Source: an uncultured Pelagibacteraceae bacterium
Lineage (GTDB): Bacteria; Pseudomonadota; Alphaproteobacteria; Pelagibacterales; Pelagibacteraceae
Length of the DNA stretch: 64,000 nucleotides
NCBI GenBank assembly: GCA_902594675.1
Contig: CACJNE010000003.1
Span: forward strand, 43,823 to 107,822
Reading direction: 5' to 3'
Both the position numbers and the translations under genes were made by a program. This document shows positions 62,071 to 64,000 of this stretch, piece by piece (position 1 is the first letter of the stretch; each line of letters opens with the position of its first letter). The notes below the pieces were generated by a model that worked only from the letters and a program-made list of their open reading frames with translations, had not been told where the DNA came from and ran no database searches.

Positions 62071-64000
62071 TTTAATTTTTTTTGATAACGTATCCAACCT
62101 GGGCTTCTGATTTCGTTATCGCTTTCAAAATCTATATCTTGATTAAACTCAAAATCTTCTTCTTTTTCATGTATAAAATTATTATTTTTTTTAATGTACT
62201 CATCTGGCAGTTCATCAACAAATCTTGATGCCATACTGTCAATCCAATCCCCTTGATAAAATCTATTCATAGAAAATGATATTTTTGCAAGTTTTTTTGC
62301 TCTTGTAATAGCAACATATGCTAATCTTCTTTCTTCTTCTAGTCCACTTTCTCCTTTTTCTTCAATACTTTTTTGATGTGGGAACAAACCTTCTTCCCAG
62401 CCTGGAAGAAATACTACATCAAACTCTAAACCTTTTGATGCATGAATTGTCATTAAATTAACTTTCTCACTTTGCCAGTCCTGGTCCAAGGATGTTGCAA
62501 GAGCAACATGCTCTAAAAAGCTTTCTAAATTGTCAAATTCTTTCATGGCACTCAATAATTCCTTAATGTTTTCTAATCTATTTTCATTTTCTAAATCTTT
62601 CTTGTTTTTAAGCATTTCACTATAACCAGACTCATCCAAGATAGTTTGCAGTAGCTTATTATGATTCATTTTTTCTTTTAAATCATTTCTCCATTTAGTT
62701 AAAAGATTCAATAGTATATTAAGACCTATTTTTGTTTTTGGTTTAATTTTGTTTTGTTCAATTAAGTTTTTTGAGGCTACTTCTAATGAACATTTATTTA
62801 ATTTAGCAAAATTATTAATAGCTTTAACCGTTGTATCTCCAATAGATCTTTTGGGAACATTCAGTATTCTCTCAAATGATAAATCATCTTGTGGCTGATA
62901 AACAGTTTTTAAATAAGCAACACAATCTTTCACTTCAGCTCTTTCATAAAATTTTATTCCTCCAATAATTCTATAAGGTATTCCTATTTTCAAAAATCTT
63001 TCTTCAAATTCTCTTGTTTGAAAAATTGCTCTTACAAGAATTGCAACTTCGTTAAATGAAAATTTTTTTTTTAAATTTTCAATATTAGAACCAATTTCTG
63101 TTGCCTCATCTTTAACATTTCTAAAGCAGTTTAAAGTTACAAGCTCACCAACTTCTTGATCAGTAAAAAGTTTTTTTCCAACTCTATTTTGATTATTTTC
63201 AATAATATTTGAGGCAACATTTAAAATATTTTGGGTTGATCTGTAATTTTTTTCCAATCTAATTATTTTTGTGTTTTCATACACTTTTTCAAATTGAAGA
63301 AAATTCTTTATCTCAGCTCCTCTCCAACTATAAATAGACTGATCATCATCTCCTACGCAACAAATGTTTTTATTATGTTCTGCTAAATATTTGAGCCATT
63401 CGCTTTGAATAAAGTTTGTATCTTGATATTCATCAACCAAAATATACTTAAATTTTTTTGAGTACATTTTTGAAATATCTTTGTGGTTCTTAAAAATTTT
63501 AACTGAATGAAGAATCAAATCTGAAAAATCAGCAGCATTTAAATCAAGTAATTTTTGTTGATATATTTTATAAATTCCAAGAAAGCTTTTTTCTAATACG
63601 TCTTTTCGTTTTAGCACCACCTCATCTGGGTAAAAACCTTTATTCTTCCATTTGTCTATTACTGCCAAAATATATCTTGGAGAAATTTTTTTTGTATCTA
63701 TATTCTCTGACTTACAAATATTTTTAATCAATCTTATTTGATCATCTTGATCAATGATTGAAAAATTTGATTTTAAACCCGCAGCCTCTGCATGTTTTCT
63801 TAATATTTTTGCACTAATTGAGTGAAAAGTACCTAACCACGGCAATCCTGTAGCTTCCTTTCTTAGAAATTTTGATACTCTTTGTTGCATCTCTTTTGCT
63901 GCTTTGTTCGTAAATGTTACAGCTAAAATTTGATTAGGAAATGCCTTGTGTTTTTTAACTATATGAGCAATTCTAGAAGTTAAAACTCTTGTTTTGCCTG
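62067..64000 (-). CDS. uvrD: UvrD/PcrA-family DNA helicase (5' truncated)
   Basis: SF1A 3'-5' helicase in excision repair, mismatch repair and fork maintenance. The reading frame runs off the window edge at 64000; the last visible upstream codons read GKTRVLTSRIAHI, the end of the Walker A region, so only a short N-terminal piece is missing. Further motifs are VTFTNKAAKEM (Ia), VDEYQDTNFIQ (II), GDDDQSIYSWRGAE (III), LEKNYRSTQNIL (IV), LMTIHASKGLEFDVVFLPG (V) and YVAITRAKK (VI). The tail is acidic and ends SPGWIRYQKKLK, a PcrA-like feature. pepP follows with a 4-bp overlap. Confidence 0.95.
   Translation of the reverse strand, partial: GKTRVLTSRIAHIVKKHKAFPNQILAVTFTNKAAKEMQQRVSKFLRKEATGLPWLGTFHSISAKILRKHAEAAGLKSNFSIIDQDDQIRLIKNICKSENIDTKKISPRYILAVIDKWKNKGFYPDEVVLKRKDVLEKSFLGIYKIYQQKLLDLNAADFSDLILHSVKIFKNHKDISKMYSKKFKYILVDEYQDTNFIQSEWLKYLAEHNKNICCVGDDDQSIYSWRGAEIKNFLQFEKVYENTKIIRLEKNYRSTQNILNVASNIIENNQNRVGKKLFTDQEVGELVTLNCFRNVKDEATEIGSNIENLKKKFSFNEVAILVRAIFQTREFEERFLKIGIPYRIIGGIKFYERAEVKDCVAYLKTVYQPQDDLSFERILNVPKRSIGDTTVKAINNFAKLNKCSLEVASKNLIEQNKIKPKTKIGLNILLNLLTKWRNDLKEKMNHNKLLQTILDESGYSEMLKNKKDLENENRLENIKELLSAMKEFDNLESFLEHVALATSLDQDWQSEKVNLMTIHASKGLEFDVVFLPGWEEGLFPHQKSIEEKGESGLEEERRLAYVAITRAKKLAKISFSMNRFYQGDWIDSMASRFVDELPDEYIKKNNNFIHEKEEDFEFNQDIDFESDNEIRSPGWIRYQKKLK

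Overview
This window is very AT-rich, gene-dense chromosomal DNA that looks like the marine alphaproteobacterial SAR11 clade (Candidatus Pelagibacter or a close relative). The support is the strong A/T codon bias with many Lys/Asn/Ile residues, genes that abut or overlap by 1-24 bp almost everywhere, an alphaproteobacterial petABC operon, a MarR/OmpR/EnvZ cluster resembling Rhodobacter petP-petR, an ELM1-family protein, and a fused murE-murF. No transposase, phage gene, CRISPR array or integrase is visible. No gene-free stretch reaches 300 bp.

Layout. (1) 1-2441: the cytochrome bc1 operon petA (5' truncated by the window edge), petB and petC. (2) 2418-8389, minus strand: prs, rplY, pth and ychF, preceded by lgt, a MidA-type methyltransferase and a laccase-domain protein. 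(3) 8440-12010: ubiK, a marR/ompR/envZ regulatory operon, and ilvE. (4) 12007-18671, minus: uvrB, a pteridine-reductase-like SDR, a secreted hydrolase, folB, uvrC and pgsA. (5) 18708-23910: an aminotransferase, an extended SDR, a psiE-family membrane gene, trxB, and an ELM1-family gene paired with a 2OG-Fe(II) oxygenase gene. (6) 23907-28302, minus: carAB. (7) 28426-32643: yqeY, dnaG and rpoD, with a tRNA-Val(GAC) of aberrant elbow sequence starting two bases after rpoD. (8) 32694-36332: a small accessory region around a CAT-anticodon tRNA, with a sulfotransferase-like gene, a membrane-anchored transglutaminase-like gene and a multi-pass membrane gene. (9) 36396-39000: mlaC, mlaA, a peptidoglycan amidase and the RNase P RNA. 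(10) 39092-60399, plus strand: a single division/cell-wall cluster mraZ-ftsZ-rsmH-ftsL-ftsI-murEF-mraY-murD-ftsW-murG-murC-murB-ddl-ftsQ-ftsA-lpxC-bamD-ligA. (11) 60391-64000, minus: pepP and a 5'-truncated uvrD.

How it works together. The large cluster covers peptidoglycan precursor synthesis from UDP-MurNAc to lipid II, septal synthesis (FtsI/FtsW), the division ring (FtsZ, FtsA, FtsQ, FtsL), and the first committed step of lipid A with outer-membrane assembly (LpxC, BamD). Its order is rearranged: ftsZ lies directly behind mraZ instead of between ftsA and lpxC. A sigma-70-type promoter before mraZ overlaps three 10-bp-phased TGGGA-type boxes (minus strand), the expected MraZ operator, so MraZ autoregulation would act directly on ftsZ.

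The observations most worth following are: the tRNA-Val with concerted changes at several tertiary-contact positions; the relocated ftsZ under a predicted MraZ operator; the absence of terminator space at six convergent gene junctions; the carA 5' end (promoter, near-leaderless start, micro-ORF, TTG start and A12 tract); a DnaG lacking its usual zinc ligands; an MlaA without a lipobox; and a TGxxxRxG reductase encoded near folB. Functions are inferred from motifs and family knowledge; no database search was run.
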